Numbered from the stretch's first letter, positions 56,025-64,000 are shown. The stretch: DNA of 64,000 bases from Blastococcus sp. CPCC 205250 (GCF_019799925.1 NZ_JABGCG010000004.1:62001-126000); one strand, 5' to 3'. Program-made: numbers and translations. The notes: generated by a model from the sequence alone, not told the origin.

Positions 56025-56539
56025 CGTCGCCTCCTCCGTGCTGGTGCCCGGGGTCCGGGCGGGAACGGCCGGCGCGGACGCCGGCCGGGACCGCCGCCGA
56101 TCACAGCGGTCCCCGGCCAGCATCCCACTTCCACGCGCGGCGACCGGTCCCCTCGTCCGGGTCCACCCGTCCGGGTCCGGATCGCGCGGGGACGTCCGGG
56201 GGCCGCCGTCCCGGATGAGCGCCGGCGGGGCCGCACGGCGGCGCACGCTCGCCCGGGGCCGGCCCGGGCGGCCGCGGGCTGCGGTCGTCGGGTCGTTGTC
56301 CAGGTCGAGCGGGCCGTGCCGGTCCTCGCCGGGGAGCCGGTGCGTGGCCCTCGCACGTCCGGCGCGTGCCCTCGTCGGTCTGGCTGAGGCGCGGGCGGGG
56401 CCCGCGCGGCCGGGAGGGCGCGCGCCGTCGGCGGAGGAGCACGACCGGTGCCTCCGGAACGGAACTGCAGCGACTGTAGGAACCCGCGGCCGCTCCACCG
56501 AGTCCCGCGGACCAGCTGTGCCGGACCGTGACGGGATCG
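56025..56539. other. Intergenic upstream of lnt
   Basis: 515 bp between the amidohydrolase stop and the lnt start, both minus strand. Should hold the lnt promoter, but I cannot single one out. No repeat, RNA or protein-like frame seen. Confidence 0.35.
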
Positions 56540-58060
56540 TTACCGCGCCTGGAGGGGCCCGACCGTCTCCCCCGCCACCACGAGCCGGCGGCAGGCGGGG
56601 CGCGCGCGGTCGGCGAGCACCCGGGACAGGGGCGCGTCGGTCGCCCAGAGCGCCAGGTCGGCGGGGGCGCCGACGGCGAGCGGGCCGGCGGTGTGCTCGC
56701 CGCGCATCGCGTACCAGCCGCCGTGCGTGGCCGCGTCGAAGGCGTCGAAGGGCCGCAGCCCCGAGGCCGGCGTGTGGTGGTCGACCGCCGCGTGCACGCC
56801 GCCCCAGGGGTCCATCGGCGTGACCGGCGCGTCGCTCCCCAGGGCCAGGACGACGCCGGCCTCGGCCAGGTCGGCGAACGGGTTGCAGGCCAGTGCCCGC
56901 TCGGTGCCGAGCCGCTCGGCGTACATCCCCTCCGACCCGCCCCATGCGGCGTCGAAGGCGGACTGCACGCTGGCCACGACGTCCCAGGCCCGCATCCGCG
57001 CCACCGCACCCGGTGGGACCATCTCGACGTGCTCGAGGCGGTGCCGGCACGCGCGGACGGCGACGACGCCCAGTTCCTCGACGACCGTCCCGATCGCGTC
57101 GAGCACCTGGCCGACGGCGGCGTCGCCGATGCAGTGGAAGCCCGCCTGGATGCCGGCGGCCGTGCAGGCGCGCACGTGCTCCACCAGCGACGCGGTCTCG
57201 AAGCGCAGGGCCCCGGCGGTCTCCGGCCGGTCGGTGTAGGGCTGCCCCAGCGCCGCCGTGTGCGAGCCCAGGGCGCCGTCGCAGAACAGGTCGCCGCCGG
57301 CGCCGGCCAGGCCCAGGTCGCGCACGAGGGCCAGCCCCCCGCGCTCGGACAGCTCGCCCCAGTAGCCCACCACGCGCGGGCCGGCGACCTCCCGGCCCAG
57401 CGCCAGCAGGTCGGCGAGGTCCTCGGCGCTGGACACCTCCGGGCCGGCCATCTCGTGCACGCTCCCGATGCCCAGCGCAGCGGCCGCGGCGAGCGTGGCC
57501 GTCTGGGCCGCGCGCCGCTGCGCAACGGAGACCGCGCCGTAGGCCGCCTGGCGGGCCGCGTGGTGGGCGTCCAGGCGCAACCGGCCGTCCCTCCCGAAGC
57601 CCGGCAGGGCGGTGATGCCCGGCACGAGGTCCAGCAGCGCGGTCGACACCGTGGCGGAGTGGACGTCGACGCGGGCCAGGTAGACCGGCCGGTCGCCGGC
57701 CACCGCGTCGAGGTCGTCGCGCGTGAGGCCGCGTCCCTCGGGCCACCCGGTCTCGTCCCAGCCGGTGCCGAGGACGACGCCGCCGGGGGTGCGCCGCACG
57801 TGCTCGGCGACGGCGGCCAGGGCATCGGCGAGGCTCGACCTCCCGTGGAGGTCGAGACCGGTGAGCGCCAGACCGGTGGCCGTCGCGTGCACGTGCGCGT
57901 CGACGAAGGCGGGGGTGAGCAGGGCCCCCTCTCCCGCGACCGTCCGCGGGGCGTGGGGGGCGTCCCCGGCGTCCCCGACCCAGGCGATCCGCCCGTCGAC
58001 GACGTGCACGGCGCGTCCGGGCCGGTCGCCGACGGTCACGTCGGACAGCAGCACGCTCAT
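56540..58060 (-). CDS. Amidohydrolase family protein (YtcJ-like)
   Basis: 506 residues. TPAFVDAHVHATATGLAL carries the HxH metal pair, GTGWDETGW is a YtcJ signature, GFHCIGDAAVGQVLDAI and HRLEHVEMV supply further His ligands, and VVLALGSDAPVTPMDPW the last Asp. The end GPLAVGAPADLALWATD is typical of the composite domain. It hydrolyses C-N bonds in an unknown substrate. Cytoplasmic. It lies 70 nt downstream of the PlsC gene on the same strand. Confidence 0.92.
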   Translation of the reverse strand: MSVLLSDVTVGDRPGRAVHVVDGRIAWVGDAGDAPHAPRTVAGEGALLTPAFVDAHVHATATGLALTGLDLHGRSSLADALAAVAEHVRRTPGGVVLGTGWDETGWPEGRGLTRDDLDAVAGDRPVYLARVDVHSATVSTALLDLVPGITALPGFGRDGRLRLDAHHAARQAAYGAVSVAQRRAAQTATLAAAAALGIGSVHEMAGPEVSSAEDLADLLALGREVAGPRVVGYWGELSERGGLALVRDLGLAGAGGDLFCDGALGSHTAALGQPYTDRPETAGALRFETASLVEHVRACTAAGIQAGFHCIGDAAVGQVLDAIGTVVEELGVVAVRACRHRLEHVEMVPPGAVARMRAWDVVASVQSAFDAAWGGSEGMYAERLGTERALACNPFADLAEAGVVLALGSDAPVTPMDPWGGVHAAVDHHTPASGLRPFDAFDAATHGGWYAMRGEHTAGPLAVGAPADLALWATDAPLSRVLADRARPACRRLVVAGETVGPLQAR

Positions 58061-58130
58061 GAGGGGAGCATGCCGCCCGGTCCCGGGCGCCGGTCACCGC
58101 CCCCGGGCACCGGTCGGGCGGAGCGCGGGC

Positions 58131-58991
58131 TCAGCGCCGGCGGGCGAGCCCGCGCAGCCGCGCGAGGGGGTGCGGCTTGCGGGCCTTCTTGCGGGTGCCC
58201 GTGTAGTCGGCGACGTCGAGGAGCTTGGCCTCCTCCGGCGTGGGCGCGGTGCCGCCGAGGTGGGCCGGCTGCCACCACAGGTCGTCGGGACCGGCCGGTC
58301 GCTGCGGGTACTCCCGCTGCGCGCGGTCCAGGAGCTCCTCCATCGCCGTCCGGGTGCGGGCGAGCAGCGCGGCGACCTCCTCGCCGGGCGCCGGCACGAT
58401 GGGCTCCCCCAGCAGGACCGTGATCGCCACCCCGCGGCGCAGCTGCGGCTTGTGGTGCTTGGTGGTGATCCGCTGCCCGCCCCAGACCGCGGCCGGGATG
58501 ATCGGCACGCCGGCGTCGACGGCCATGCGGGCCGCGCCGGCCTTCAACTCCTTGACGGTGAAGCTGCTGCTGATGGTCGCCTCGGGGAAGACCCCGACGA
58601 CCTGGCCGTCCTTGAGCGCGCGCACCGCGGCCTCGAAGGCAGCCGCGCCGGCCCGGCGGTCGACCGGGATGTGCTGCATGGCCCGCATGAACGGCCCGGC
58701 GAACCAGTGGCCGAACACCGAGGCCTTCGCCATGAAGCGGACGAGGCGGTGCGCGGGCAGCGCCCCGAGCCCGAGGAAGGTGAAGTCGAGGTAGCTGACG
58801 TGGTTGCTGCAGATGATGGCGCCGCCGGACGCGGGCACGTGCTGGGCGCCGCGCACGTCGAAGCGGAACCCGAACAGCTGGAAGACCACGATGGTCAGGC
58901 GGACGACGAACCGGTAGGGCCGGTCCCGCCGATCGGGCGACCGCCCGTACAGGTCGGGCCGCACGATGTCGCGCCAGCGAACGGTTGCCAT
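58131..58991 (-). CDS. Lysophospholipid acyltransferase (PlsC-like)
   Basis: 286 residues. YRFVVRLTIVVFQLFGFRFDV is a membrane-associating start, IICSNHVSYLDFTFLGLGAL holds HX4D, and GVFPEATISSSFTVKELKAGAARMA corresponds to the second substrate site. The C-terminal KKARKPHPLARLRGLARRR is strongly basic and likely contacts lipid head groups. It is a second 1-acyl-glycerol-3-phosphate acyltransferase-like enzyme in the window. Confidence 0.92.
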   Translation of the reverse strand: MATVRWRDIVRPDLYGRSPDRRDRPYRFVVRLTIVVFQLFGFRFDVRGAQHVPASGGAIICSNHVSYLDFTFLGLGALPAHRLVRFMAKASVFGHWFAGPFMRAMQHIPVDRRAGAAAFEAAVRALKDGQVVGVFPEATISSSFTVKELKAGAARMAVDAGVPIIPAAVWGGQRITTKHHKPQLRRGVAITVLLGEPIVPAPGEEVAALLARTRTAMEELLDRAQREYPQRPAGPDDLWWQPAHLGGTAPTPEEAKLLDVADYTGTRKKARKPHPLARLRGLARRR

Positions 58992-59034
58992 GGGCGGACC
59001 CTAACCGGGCGGCCCGGACGCCGCCTGGGACCGC

Positions 59035-60201
59035 TCAGTCCGCTGTCGTGCCCTCCACCGCGTCGCGCACCACGGCGGTGAGGTCGCCGGTCTCGCGGTA
59101 CACCCGCCGCTGCTGGTCGGCGCCGGTGCCGCGGGCGAGGATCGTCGCCACGCCGGCGGACACCCGCTCGTCGTCCCCCGCGTCGGCCAGCGCGGGGCGG
59201 ACGTGCTCCAGCAGCGCGGCGACGACGTCGGCGGCCGGGGCGGGCCGGCCGTCGCGCGGTGACACCAGCTCCCCGCCCAGGCCCGAGCGGGCCGCCCGCC
59301 AGCCGGCGACGCGGACCACCTCGCTGCGGACATCGGGCGCCGGGACGCCGTCGCGCCACTCGCGGGCCGCGGTCTCCACCAGCCCGCGGACCAGGCCCGC
59401 ATGGGTGACGGCGTCCTCGACGTGCAGGGCCACGTCGGCGATGCGGATCTCGACCGTGGGCCACTGCTCGGACAGCCGCGCGTCGAAGTAGACCATCCCG
59501 GTGTCGACGATCGTCTGCGTCGCGACGAGGTCGGCCACCACCCGGGCGTAGTCGGCGGCGTCGGCGAACAGCTCCGTCGGGCCCGACGACGGCCAGCGGT
59601 TCCACGACTGCGACCGGAAGCTCGCGTAACCGCTGTCGCGGCCCAGCCAGAACGGCGAGTTGCTGGTCAGCGCGGTGAGCACCGGCAGCCACACCCGGAT
59701 GCGGTTGAGGACCGCGACGCCCTCCTCGTCGTCGGCGACCGAGACGTGCACGTGGCAGCCGCAGGTCAGCTGCTCCTGCGCGGTCAACCCGAAGGTCTCG
59801 GTCATGTCCGCGTACCGCTCCCCCGGCGTGGTCACCGGCTCCACGCGCACCGGCGAGCTGGCCAGCGCCGCGACCCGCGCCCCGACGGCCTGCGCCGCGG
59901 TGTCGGCGCGCCCCCGCCAGTGCCGCAGCTCCTCGGTCACGGTCGCCAGGTCTCGGCACACCCGGGTGCCCAGCTCGATCTGCTGCGCCTTGAGCTCCGG
60001 GACGAGGTGGCCGACGGGGTCGTCCCCGCCCTGCGGCTCCTCCGCTCCCCCGTCGCCCCCGCGCGTGGCCCGGTCGTGCTCGCCCACCGTCTCCGCCTCG
60101 CCCCACCGGGCGGCGACCTCCAGGGCCTGCGGTCCCAGGGGCACGGGCACCCCCGACGGATCGACGACGAGCAGTTCCTCCTCGACACCCAGCGTCCGCA
60201 C
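59035..60201 (-). CDS. YbdK-type carboxylate-amine ligase (glutamate-cysteine ligase-like)
   Basis: 388 residues of the GCS2/YbdK family. LGVEEELLVVDPSG is the N-terminus; QQIELGTRVCRDLATVTEEL, CGCHVHVSVADDEEGV and SNSPFWLGRDSGYASFRSQSWNRWP are active-site segments, and VEIRIADVALHVEDAV follows. Family members join glutamate and cysteine with ATP, and some actinobacterial ones act in ergothioneine or mycothiol-related chemistry; the real substrate is unproven. An unusual Gly/Asp/Glu-rich insertion (about residues 46-64) interrupts the N-terminal domain. It is divergent from the recombinase-like gene. Confidence 0.88.
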   Translation of the reverse strand: MRTLGVEEELLVVDPSGVPVPLGPQALEVAARWGEAETVGEHDRATRGGDGGAEEPQGGDDPVGHLVPELKAQQIELGTRVCRDLATVTEELRHWRGRADTAAQAVGARVAALASSPVRVEPVTTPGERYADMTETFGLTAQEQLTCGCHVHVSVADDEEGVAVLNRIRVWLPVLTALTSNSPFWLGRDSGYASFRSQSWNRWPSSGPTELFADAADYARVVADLVATQTIVDTGMVYFDARLSEQWPTVEIRIADVALHVEDAVTHAGLVRGLVETAAREWRDGVPAPDVRSEVVRVAGWRAARSGLGGELVSPRDGRPAPAADVVAALLEHVRPALADAGDDERVSAGVATILARGTGADQQRRVYRETGDLTAVVRDAVEGTTAD

Positions 60202-60310
60202 CGGCCCATCGTCCCCAGCCGGCGCCGGCCCGAACTGCGACTCCCTCGATCGGTGCTGGCGCCGGAGGCGCCTGTATTTGTCAACGGCGATCAGCGACGG
60301 CGAATTGTCG

Positions 60311-60340
60311 CGAGTTTGTTGGGGATAACGGTAGAGTTCC
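60311..60340 (+). promoter_or_regulatory. Copy C of the 30-bp element with embedded -10 hexamer
   Basis: Reads CGAGTTTGTTGGGGATAACG then GTAGAGTTCC. TAGAGT (60332-60337) ends 6 nt before the ATG at 60344, the same spacing as the leaderless promoters elsewhere, so the conserved block occupies the -35 to -10 zone. 28/30 identity to copy B. Confidence 0.75.
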
Positions 60341-60343
60341 GGA

Positions 60344-61189
60344 ATGGCACGTGAGTGGCAGCTCCCCCTGCCCGCGATGCCGGCGCCGCCCCCTGAGCGG
60401 GCGTGGCATCGGCTGACGGCGCCCGAGGGCTACGAACCGCAGTGGCGGCGGCTGGTCGACGCCGCCCTGGAACTGGGGCTGGGCCCCGACGACCTGGCCG
60501 AGGACGGGCTGGAACCGGTGGCGGTGGCCCGCGGCTGGCGCCCGGCGACCGTCACGCTCTACAGCAAGGTGGCCCGCTACGGCGGGGTGCCGCTGCCGGT
60601 CCCGAGGACGCCGGAGCCCGATCCGGCGACCCTGGACCTGCGGCCGCTGACCGAGCTGCGCAGCGAGGACCCCGAGCACCTGCGCGCCGTCACCTGGTGC
60701 GCGCTCGCGCTGGGCTGGCCGGCCGCGGTCGGGCAGTTCCGGTCGCTGCGCCGCGACCAGGTGCACCCGTCCGCCGGCCGGCTCCTCGTGCGCACCGACG
60801 ACGGCGAGTGGTCGGTGCCAGGGGCGACGACGGCCTGGCACGCCTGGGAGACGGTGCGGGGCCGCTTCCCCGCCCTGGCCGCCAGCCCCTGGGTGCTCCC
60901 GGCACTGCGCCGTGGGCCGGGCCTGGACTCGCGGATCGGCGGGCGGCTGTCCAACCAGGCGCTGCAGGTGACGTTCACCAAGCACGCCGTCGGCACCGGG
61001 CACCACCTGCGCGCCACCGCCGGTCCCCGCCGCCGGGACCGCGCCGCGGCCCTGGCCGAGGCCTACCGGGAGCTGTCCTACGACTCCTACCGCCGCCTCG
61101 CGCTGGCCGCCGGGGCGCCGCCGGTCAGCCCCCGCGGGGTGGTCCGCGCCGAGCGGGCCGTCGCTCGCGAGGCGCGCCGGGCCGGCTGA
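60344..61189 (+). CDS. Unknown protein, possible catalytically inactive tyrosine-recombinase fold
   Basis: 281 residues. The N-terminal part (about 20-95: PQWRRLVDAALELGLGPDDL, RGWRPATVTLYSKVARYGGV) looks like a small helical core-binding domain. The C-terminal part has helix AVTWCALALGWPAAVGQFRS LRRDQV where integrases carry the first catalytic Arg (absent here), GHHLRATAG resembling the HxxR box, and SYDSYRRLALAAG near where the Tyr would be. Fold assignment is inference from pattern only. It could instead be an unrelated DNA-binding protein. Leaderless promoter overlapping copy C of the repeat. A perfect 18-bp terminator follows, so it is a single-gene unit. Confidence 0.6.
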   Translation: MAREWQLPLPAMPAPPPERAWHRLTAPEGYEPQWRRLVDAALELGLGPDDLAEDGLEPVAVARGWRPATVTLYSKVARYGGVPLPVPRTPEPDPATLDLRPLTELRSEDPEHLRAVTWCALALGWPAAVGQFRSLRRDQVHPSAGRLLVRTDDGEWSVPGATTAWHAWETVRGRFPALAASPWVLPALRRGPGLDSRIGGRLSNQALQVTFTKHAVGTGHHLRATAGPRRRDRAAALAEAYRELSYDSYRRLALAAGAPPVSPRGVVRAERAVAREARRAG

Positions 61190-61212
61190 CCGGCCGGCTC
61201 CCCCTCCCCCCG

Positions 61213-61254
61213 GCGCTCGTGCTCTGCCCACGAGGATGGGCAGAGCACGAGCGC
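61213..61254. terminator. Bidirectional terminator
   Basis: Perfect 18-bp stem GCGCTCGTGCTCTGCCCA (61213-61230) with complement 61237-61254, 6-nt loop, between convergent genes. Confidence 0.88.
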
Positions 61255-61282
61255 GCCGAGCGACCCTCGCGGCCGCCCGGCC

Positions 61283-62404
61283 TCAGAGCAGCGACAGCTG
61301 CTCGGGCACCTCGGCGGCCGGCGTGCGCACGGTGGCTGCTGCTGCGCCGGGCAGCCCCGCGGCCGGGTCCTGCCGCCGCTCGGGCAGGCTCCCGGCCGGG
61401 AAGGCGGCCTCGTCGTCGCCCGGGACCCCGGCTCCCCGGGCCTCTCCCCCGGCCCGCCGGTCCAGCCCGTGCGCGGCGAGCAGCGGCGCGACCCGGTCGG
61501 CCAGCCACCGCCGGTACTCGGCCGGCACGTAGGCCCCCCGGCCGTACAGCTGCCGGTACCGGGGCACCAGCTGGGGGTGCTCGCGCGCCAGCCAGGCGGT
61601 GAACCACTCGCGGGCACCCGGCCGCAGGTGCAGCGGCACGACCGTCACCCCCGTGGCTCCCGCGGCCGCGATCGCCGCGATGGCCGCGTCGAGGTCGGCG
61701 AGCCGGTCGGTGAGCCCGGGGAGCACCGGGGCGAGGAACACCCCGCACGGCAGCCCGGCGTCGGCGACGGCGCGCACCAGCTCCAGACGGGCCCGCGGCG
61801 AGGGCACGCCCGGCTCCAGCGCGGTGTGCAGGTCCTCGTCCCAGATCGCCATCGAGACGCCCAGCCCGACCGGGACGTCCCGCGCGGCCGCGGCCAGCAG
61901 CGGCAGGTCGCGGCGCAGCAGCGTGCCCTTGGTGAGGATCGAGAACGGCGTCCCGGACCCGGCCAGGGCCCCGATCACGCCGGGCATCAGCCGGTAGCGG
62001 CCCTCGGCCCGCTGGTAGGGGTCGGTGTTCGTGCCCAGCGCGACGTGCTCGCGCCGCCAGGACGACCGGGCGAGCTCGCGGCGCAGGACCTCGACGAGGT
62101 TGGTCTTGACGACGATCTGCGTGTCGAAGTCCCGGCCGGTGTCCAGCTCCAGCCACTGGTGCGTGCCGCGGGCGAAGCAGTACACGCACTGGTGGGAGCA
62201 GCCCCGGTAGGGGTTGATCGTGTGCCCGAACGGCATGCCCGACCCGGCCGGGACGGCGTTGAGCGCCGACCGCGCCCGCACCTCGTGGAACGTCAGGCCG
62301 GGGAACTCGGGCACCTCGACGCTGCGCAGCAGGCCGCGGATCGACGGCATGCCTGGCAGCGTCGTCGGCTCCTCCAGGTCGAGCCGCTGACCATCCCACC
62401 GCAC
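61283..62404 (-). CDS. Rv2578c-family radical SAM protein
   Basis: 373 residues. HTINPYRGCSHQCVYCFARGTH contains the CxxxCxxC cluster (Cys, Cys, Cys-Tyr-Cys spacing) binding a 4Fe-4S. The barrel includes HVALGTNTDPYQRAEG and FSILTKGTLLRRDL, related to spore photoproduct lyase-like radical SAM proteins. The N-terminus VRWDGQRLDL fits the family, which sets the GTG at 62404. A LexA box lies 9 nt upstream, and to my memory the M. tuberculosis homologue Rv2578c also has one. A DNA-damage-linked role is inferred; the reaction is unknown. Confidence 0.9.
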   Translation of the reverse strand: MRWDGQRLDLEEPTTLPGMPSIRGLLRSVEVPEFPGLTFHEVRARSALNAVPAGSGMPFGHTINPYRGCSHQCVYCFARGTHQWLELDTGRDFDTQIVVKTNLVEVLRRELARSSWRREHVALGTNTDPYQRAEGRYRLMPGVIGALAGSGTPFSILTKGTLLRRDLPLLAAAARDVPVGLGVSMAIWDEDLHTALEPGVPSPRARLELVRAVADAGLPCGVFLAPVLPGLTDRLADLDAAIAAIAAAGATGVTVVPLHLRPGAREWFTAWLAREHPQLVPRYRQLYGRGAYVPAEYRRWLADRVAPLLAAHGLDRRAGGEARGAGVPGDDEAAFPAGSLPERRQDPAAGLPGAAAATVRTPAAEVPEQLSLL

Positions 62405-62412
62405 CGGACCAT

Positions 62413-62428
62413 GCGAACACACGTTCGA
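62413..62428. promoter_or_regulatory. LexA-type SOS box
   Basis: GCGAACACACGTTCGA matches the actinobacterial LexA consensus TCGAAC-N4-GTTCGA at 11 of 12 defined bases; arms CGAAC/GTTCG are perfect. It ends just before the radical SAM start on the minus strand. Confidence 0.8.
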
Positions 62429-62451
62429 CCGGGTGTCCAGCCGGACACGGC

Positions 62452-62925
62452 TCAGACCAGCGGGCGGTCCTCGAAGACCGTGGAGAGCACGACCGTCGTC
62501 CGGGTGCTGACGCCGGCCAGCGAGCGGATCTCCCGCAGCAGGTCCTCCAGCGCCTGGGTGGAGGCCACCCGCACCTTGAGCACGTAGCTCTCCGCCCCTG
62601 CGACGGAGTGGCACGCCTCGATGGCCGCGAGGTGGGCGAGCTTCGCCGGGGCCTCGTCGGCCCGCTCGACGTCGGTGGGCGTGATCGCCACGAACGCGGT
62701 GAGCCCCAGCCCGAGCCCGGCCGCGTCCAGGCACGCGCGGTACCCCGTGATGAGCCCCCGCTGCTCCAGCCGCCGCACCCGCTGGTGGACCGCCGACACC
62801 GACAGGCCGACGCCCTCGGCCAGCTCCGTGTAGCTGGCCCGGCCGTCACGGGCCAGGGCGGCCATCAGGGCGCGGTCGACGTCGGCCGGCGCCGCCGGCT
62901 CAGCCGGGGAGGCGGACGAGCTCAC
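62452..62925 (-). CDS. Lrp/AsnC-family transcriptional regulator
   Basis: 157 residues. The N-terminal HTH reads VDRALMAALARDGRASYTELAE then GVGLSVSAVHQRVRRLEQRGLITGY. The C-terminal RAM domain reads GLTAFVAITPTDV, ACHSVAGAESYVLKVRVAS and TTVVLSTVFEDRPL. It forms octamer/dimer assemblies responding to amino acids. The GTG start overlaps the end of the M24 peptidase gene by 26 nt, so the two are co-expressed and a peptide/amino-acid link is plausible. Confidence 0.92.
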   Translation of the reverse strand: MSSSASPAEPAAPADVDRALMAALARDGRASYTELAEGVGLSVSAVHQRVRRLEQRGLITGYRACLDAAGLGLGLTAFVAITPTDVERADEAPAKLAHLAAIEACHSVAGAESYVLKVRVASTQALEDLLREIRSLAGVSTRTTVVLSTVFEDRPLV

Positions 62926-64000
62926 GGGGACCGCAGTTGACCGAGCGGACGCCGTCGGCGGTGCAGACGACGATGTCCTCGATGCGCGCGCCGCAGCGCC
63001 CCGCGAGGTAGATGCCGGGCTCGACGGAGAACGCCATCCCCGGCACGAGGGGCAGGTCGTTGCCGGCCACGATGTAGGGCGCCTCGTGGGTGTCCAGCCC
63101 GATGCCGTGGCCGGTGCGGTGGATGAAGTGCTCGCCCCAGCCGGCGTCGGTGATGACCCGCCGCGCGACCGCGTCGACCTCCTCGGCCGTGGTGCCCGGG
63201 CGGACGGCGGCGCAGGCGGCCTGCTGCGCCTCCTGCAGGACGCCGTACCACTCGGCCGTCTCGGCGTCGGGCTCGCCGCCGACGACGTAGGTGCGCGTGC
63301 AGTCCGACCGGTAGCCGCTGGGCAGCTCGCCGCCGATGTCGACGACGACGAGGTCGCCGGCCTCCACCACCCGGCCGGAGAGCTCGTGGTGCGGGCTGGC
63401 CCCGTTGGGCCCGGAGCCGACGATGGTGAAGTCCACCCCGACGTGGCCCTCGGCGAGGATCGCCGCGGCGATGTCGGCACCCACCTCGGCCTCGGTGCGC
63501 CCCACGCGGAGCAGGTCGCCCATCCGCGCGTGCACCCGGTCGATCGCGGCGCCGGCGAGGGCCAGCTCCTCGATCTCCGCCTGCGTCTTCACCATGCGCA
63601 GCCGGTCGAGGACCGGGGTGGCCAGCTCGAGCGCCGAGCCCGGCAGCGCCCGCTGGACGCCCAGCGCGTGCTCGGCCCACGTGCGCGCCCCCACGGCGAC
63701 CCGGGCCGGCGCGGACCCGAGGCGGTCGGTCACGGCCCGCGCGAGCAGCGCGAAGGCGTCGTCGGTCTCGTCCCAGGCGAGCACCTCGAGCCCGAGCCCG
63801 CCCGCGGGGCTGGCGTCGACCATGGGCGCCTCGAGCCGCGGGACGACGAGGAACGGCTCCCCCCGCCGCGGCACCGCGAGCGCGGTCAGCCGCTCCATGG
63901 CGTGGGCCGAGTACCCGCTGAGGTAGCGCAGGTCCGATCCCGGTGTCAGCACCAGGAGGTCCAGGCCCACCTCCTCGGCCACGTCCCGGGCGGCGTGCAC
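62900..64000 (-). CDS. M24-family Xaa-Pro peptidase, probably cut by the window edge
   Basis: At least 366 residues, near the full family length, so only a few N-terminal residues can be missing; a GTG occurs exactly at 64000. The creatinase-type N-domain (DLLVLTPGSDLRYLSGYSAH) is followed by the pita-bread domain. Metal ligands are visible: Asp in VVDIGGELPSGY, Asp in SDCTRTYVV, His in HRTGHGIGLDTHE, Glu in FSVEPGIYLAG and Glu in ARIEDIVVCT. It removes N-terminal residues before proline. The downstream Lrp gene overlaps it. Confidence 0.92.
   Translation of the reverse strand: MHAARDVAEEVGLDLLVLTPGSDLRYLSGYSAHAMERLTALAVPRRGEPFLVVPRLEAPMVDASPAGGLGLEVLAWDETDDAFALLARAVTDRLGSAPARVAVGARTWAEHALGVQRALPGSALELATPVLDRLRMVKTQAEIEELALAGAAIDRVHARMGDLLRVGRTEAEVGADIAAAILAEGHVGVDFTIVGSGPNGASPHHELSGRVVEAGDLVVVDIGGELPSGYRSDCTRTYVVGGEPDAETAEWYGVLQEAQQAACAAVRPGTTAEEVDAVARRVITDAGWGEHFIHRTGHGIGLDTHEAPYIVAGNDLPLVPGMAFSVEPGIYLAGRCGARIEDIVVCTADGVRSVNCGPRELVRLPG

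Noticed and set aside
56025..58097. Upstream extension of the lnt frame through the amidohydrolase region
   Set aside because: The Shine-Dalgarno before GTG 56024 and the real amidohydrolase in another frame show that the extension is not translated.

Overview
High-GC, densely packed DNA with many GTG starts, many 4-nt ATGA/GTGA gene overlaps and typical actinobacterial gene blocks. Gene content (RbpA, FtsR/ResR-type MerR proteins, GarA-like FHA protein, FxsA, Lnt, DUF5999, DUF1918, EF-G2, mycofactocin-type SDR) points to an actinobacterium. Gene styles and leaderless promoters suggest Geodermatophilaceae (Blastococcus/Geodermatophilus/Modestobacter); that family assignment is inference.

Layout. 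1-8.5 kb is the accessory part: the end of a mycofactocin-type SDR, a VOC protein, then about 1.6 kb without a convincing gene. That gap holds a frameshifted amidohydrolase fragment and an attP-like arrangement (paired GTACAGCAAC repeats on both sides of a tRNA 3'-half). It is followed by a MalT-like LuxR regulator, an alpha/beta hydrolase, an SRPBCC protein, a membrane protein and an anchored wall hydrolase. 8.7-12 kb is a ppsR-ppsA operon for gluconeogenic PEP synthesis. 12-25 kb carries catabolic and regulatory genes: a FAD monooxygenase, SDRs, AraC, an APH-like kinase, a secreted Notum/pectin-acetylesterase-like lipoprotein, an MFS transporter with a large insertion, TetR and an aldehyde dehydrogenase.

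25-37 kb is conserved core: EF-G2, then CDP-alcohol phosphatidyltransferase - DUF881 - Sbp - DUF881 - gcvH - FHA(GarA) - FtsR - bifunctional nuclease - MerR(ResR-like) - gcvP, the same order as Mycobacterium tuberculosis Rv1822-Rv1832. 37-43 kb holds coaA, a GNAT protein, a Raf-kinase-inhibitor-like protein, and a beta-phosphoglucomutase/GH65 phosphorylase pair. 43-48 kb has an M50-like membrane protease, a LysE exporter, small enzymes and regulators, and an SRPBCC-ArsR-SRPBCC operon with two matching operators.

48.6-56 kb has a small lipoprotein, GDPD-acyltransferase-MFS-thymidine kinase (three tightly linked joints), rbpA with a textbook SigR promoter, fxsA and lnt. 56.5-64 kb has an amidohydrolase, a PlsC acyltransferase, a YbdK-type ligase, an unusual protein that may be a catalytically dead tyrosine-recombinase fold, an SOS-box-controlled radical SAM protein, an Lrp regulator and an M24 peptidase cut by the window edge.

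The most unexplained signal is a 30-bp element present twice with 28/30 identity (43807-43836 and 60311-60340) and a third time as a 19-bp core (37243-37261). All three point toward a gene start, and one copy sits directly on the leaderless promoter of the recombinase-like gene. No rRNA, complete tRNA, CRISPR array or intact insertion sequence was seen.
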